Assembly (NCBI GenBank): GCA_964425915.1
Contig: CAYROO010000008.1
Coordinates: forward strand, 1-64,000
DNA: 64,000 nt
Origin: Polycyclovorans sp964425915
GTDB taxonomy: Bacteria > Pseudomonadota > Gammaproteobacteria > Nevskiales > Nevskiaceae
Direction: 5' to 3'
A program made the translations under genes and the position numbers. Shown one piece after another: positions 62,582-64,000 of the stretch (position 1 is its first letter; each line of letters starts with the position of its first letter). A model generated the notes under the pieces. That model was given only the letters and a program-made list of their open reading frames with translations. It ran no database searches and had not been told where the DNA came from.

Positions 62582-63941
62582 CGGCTGGCGCGGTGGTGAA
62601 TCGCCACAGCCGCGGTCGCTGCAGGGGACGCCCCAGGCTGTCGCGCACCCGCGTGGTCACCACCACCGTGTACTCATGGTCGGGCTTGAGCGCACCGTCA
62701 AATCCATAGCTGAGGCCGTGGGCGCCATCGCCCCGGTAGCCGAAGCGATTGGCGGCACCGGGCACGATGTTGCCGGTTTCGTCGAACACGACAATGGCGC
62801 CCGGCGTCTCAGTGGAGGCCCGGTCGACGGCGCCACTGAGAAACGCGATGACACTGTGTTCGGCGGTCGGCAGCCAGGGCACATCAGCAGCACCATGGTG
62901 TGGATACAGGCCCACCACCCGCGGACCGCGGGCACCGTCCAGCCCCTGGGCCAGCTTGTCCCAGAGATGCAGGTAGTAGCCGCTGATCATCTCGCCGGTG
63001 TGCAGCACACCGCCCTGCCCGCTGAAGTAGTTGGCGCTGGCCCAGGGCATGTGCTGGCGGACACGCGGCATCTCCACCGCCGCACCGGCCCGCTCGGCCA
63101 GGATCAGGGTCCGGGTGGCCAGCGCTGCGCGCTGCACGGCCAAGGCATCGACCGCCGGGTTGTTGCGGCCGGTGCGGGCGTAAGCCTCCACCAGCACAGC
63201 GTCCGGCGGAAACTCCAGATAGGGCAACTGCAGCCAGAGGTCGTGCTCGAAGATCGCCATCACATCCATGGCGTACTCGATGCTGTTCAGCGACACCGGC
63301 TCGAAGGCCTGCGCCAGCGCCTCGAAGGGGGCATCGCCGATCAGGCCGCGCAGGATCTGCCCGGCCGAGGTGTCGGCACCGGGCGGAAAGGTATCCAGGG
63401 TGTTGGCCGGCGAATTGCCAATGTGCTCACCGCGCTCGCGCACCACCGGCTCGAACAGCGCATCCCATACCTCGTCCCCCATCCCGTGAGCCGCGATGCC
63501 CATGGCAAAGGCCACCAGACTGCCGCAGCTGTCGCTGCGGCGGATGTCGGCCAGCGGCACCTCGGCCTGTTGCAGATCCACCAGAAAGTCGATGGTGCCG
63601 CCGATCAGCGGCACCTGGACATCCGCGCCCACGTCGGTGGCACAGCCCCGCTCGTGCAGCAGCTGCATCAGCGGGTTGACGAAGTATTCCCAGTGGGCGT
63701 TCTCGGCGACATCGCGGTCCCCCGGGAACAGCGCCCCGGTGGCATAACCGCCATCCGGATAGACGGCACCGGCCAGCAAGGCGGGGCGATGCTGGTCGAG
63801 GATGCGCTTGAGCGGATGGGCGCTGGGCAGATGCTGGCGGCCGTAGTCCGCCATCAGGGCATGGACCACCATGCCGGCGGCCTGTGCCGACAGGCTGGCG
63901 GTGAACAGGGTGAGAACCAGCAGGGATCGGATCAGGGGCAT
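62568..63941 (-). CDS. Secreted zinc-dependent phospholipase C-like protein
   Basis: A 457-residue exported protein with a Sec signal peptide (residues 1-21). The catalytic-type domain resembles zinc-dependent phospholipase C/S1-P1 nuclease: MVVHALMADYGRQHL, AGAVYPDGG, AENAHWEYFVNPL and MGIAAHGMGDEVWDALFE supply His and Asp metal ligands. The last about 110 residues form an Ig-like (Big_5) domain (RVVGLYPHHGAADVPWLPT ... TVVVTTRVRDSLGRPL). It could hydrolyse phospholipids in the periplasm or outside the cell. The substrate is unproven. Confidence 0.78.
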   Translation of the reverse strand: MPLIRSLLVLTLFTASLSAQAAGMVVHALMADYGRQHLPSAHPLKRILDQHRPALLAGAVYPDGGYATGALFPGDRDVAENAHWEYFVNPLMQLLHERGCATDVGADVQVPLIGGTIDFLVDLQQAEVPLADIRRSDSCGSLVAFAMGIAAHGMGDEVWDALFEPVVRERGEHIGNSPANTLDTFPPGADTSAGQILRGLIGDAPFEALAQAFEPVSLNSIEYAMDVMAIFEHDLWLQLPYLEFPPDAVLVEAYARTGRNNPAVDALAVQRAALATRTLILAERAGAAVEMPRVRQHMPWASANYFSGQGGVLHTGEMISGYYLHLWDKLAQGLDGARGPRVVGLYPHHGAADVPWLPTAEHSVIAFLSGAVDRASTETPGAIVVFDETGNIVPGAANRFGYRGDGAHGLSYGFDGALKPDHEYTVVVTTRVRDSLGRPLQRPRLWRFTTAPAATGP

Positions 63942-63948
63942 GGGCGGC

Positions 63949-64000
63949 TCACAGGGCTTCGGCGCGTGCGCGCAGCGCCTGTTCCTGCTCGAACAGGCGG
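63949..64000 (-). CDS. C-terminal end of a gene entering from the right edge
   Basis: The last 52 bases read on the minus strand as an open frame ending RLFEQEQALRARAEAL and TGA, seven bases before the phospholipase-C-like gene. A charged helical end like this is common and identifies no family. It is probably co-transcribed with the downstream gene. Confidence 0.4.
   Translation of the reverse strand, partial: RLFEQEQALRARAEAL

Overview
The window is chromosomal DNA from a GC-rich gammaproteobacterium. The left-edge order (rRNA operon promoter, tyrS, an OapA/MepM-type M23 peptidase, anmK, erpA, bactofilin, a DUF6776 gene, argC, hemJ) resembles the Pseudomonas tyrZ-rrn neighbourhood. The right-end order (fnr/anr, a small gene, hemN, TauE-like, ccoS, ccoI, ccoG, ccoPQON) resembles the Pseudomonas anr-cco2 region. 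The catabolic middle part points to a steroid/lipid-degrading lineage such as Nevskiales/Solimonadaceae. That placement is inference. No phage, transposase, CRISPR array or tRNA was seen.

Layout. 1-160: promoter and boxA leader of an rRNA operon running off the left edge. 242-8094: housekeeping genes plus the bacterioferritin/Bfd iron-storage pair, with a Fur box over the bfd promoter. 8191-25320: mostly one leftward gene series. It starts with a tandem CoA-transferase and runs through an NTF2-like protein, a DUF35 protein and an Ltp2-type thiolase-fold aldolase, an alpha/beta hydrolase, a 105-aa orphan, an acyl-CoA synthetase, SRPBCC, a second CoA-transferase and an amidohydrolase. It then continues with a Rieske oxygenase, a [2Fe-2S] ferredoxin, DUF1329, an SDR and an ALDH3. 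25336-25691 is a gene-free block of structured palindromic repeats. 25692-30793 is mixed: an old yellow enzyme, membrane proteins, an Lgt/TlpA fusion, an orphan AbrB-type protein, a lipoprotein and a TauD dioxygenase.

30914-39535: an MMPL/RND transporter with a YCF48 partner, then thiolase, MaoC, an IpdF-like dehydrogenase and a fused acyl-CoA dehydrogenase, which look like late steroid-ring beta-oxidation. 39693-48201: DUF1631, thiolase, fused isobutyryl-CoA mutase IcmF with a divergent AraC regulator and a palindromic operator candidate, and DUF924. 48237-61655 is an oxygen-response block: a haem-type FixL with FixJ, a persulfide-dioxygenase-like protein, an Fnr/Anr regulator, hemN, and the complete cbb3 oxidase genes with their assembly factors. 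Four Fnr boxes lie at near-constant distance from their genes. The right end holds a crotonase and a secreted zinc phospholipase-C-like protein.

How the genes fit together (inference): a sterol/bile-acid-like or branched carboxylate is taken up (DUF1329/MMPL/YCF48), activated to CoA thioesters, and attacked by a Rieske oxygenase and by a retro-aldol enzyme whose aldehyde product could feed ALDH3. Ring remnants then go through FadE/IpdF/MaoC/thiolase to small acyl-CoAs. The two least explained items are a family of 25-nt CGAACGR-hairpin units with GGA loops (three intergenic copies, one inside the MMPL gene) and the stand-alone DUF35/Ltp2/NTF2 aldolase module.
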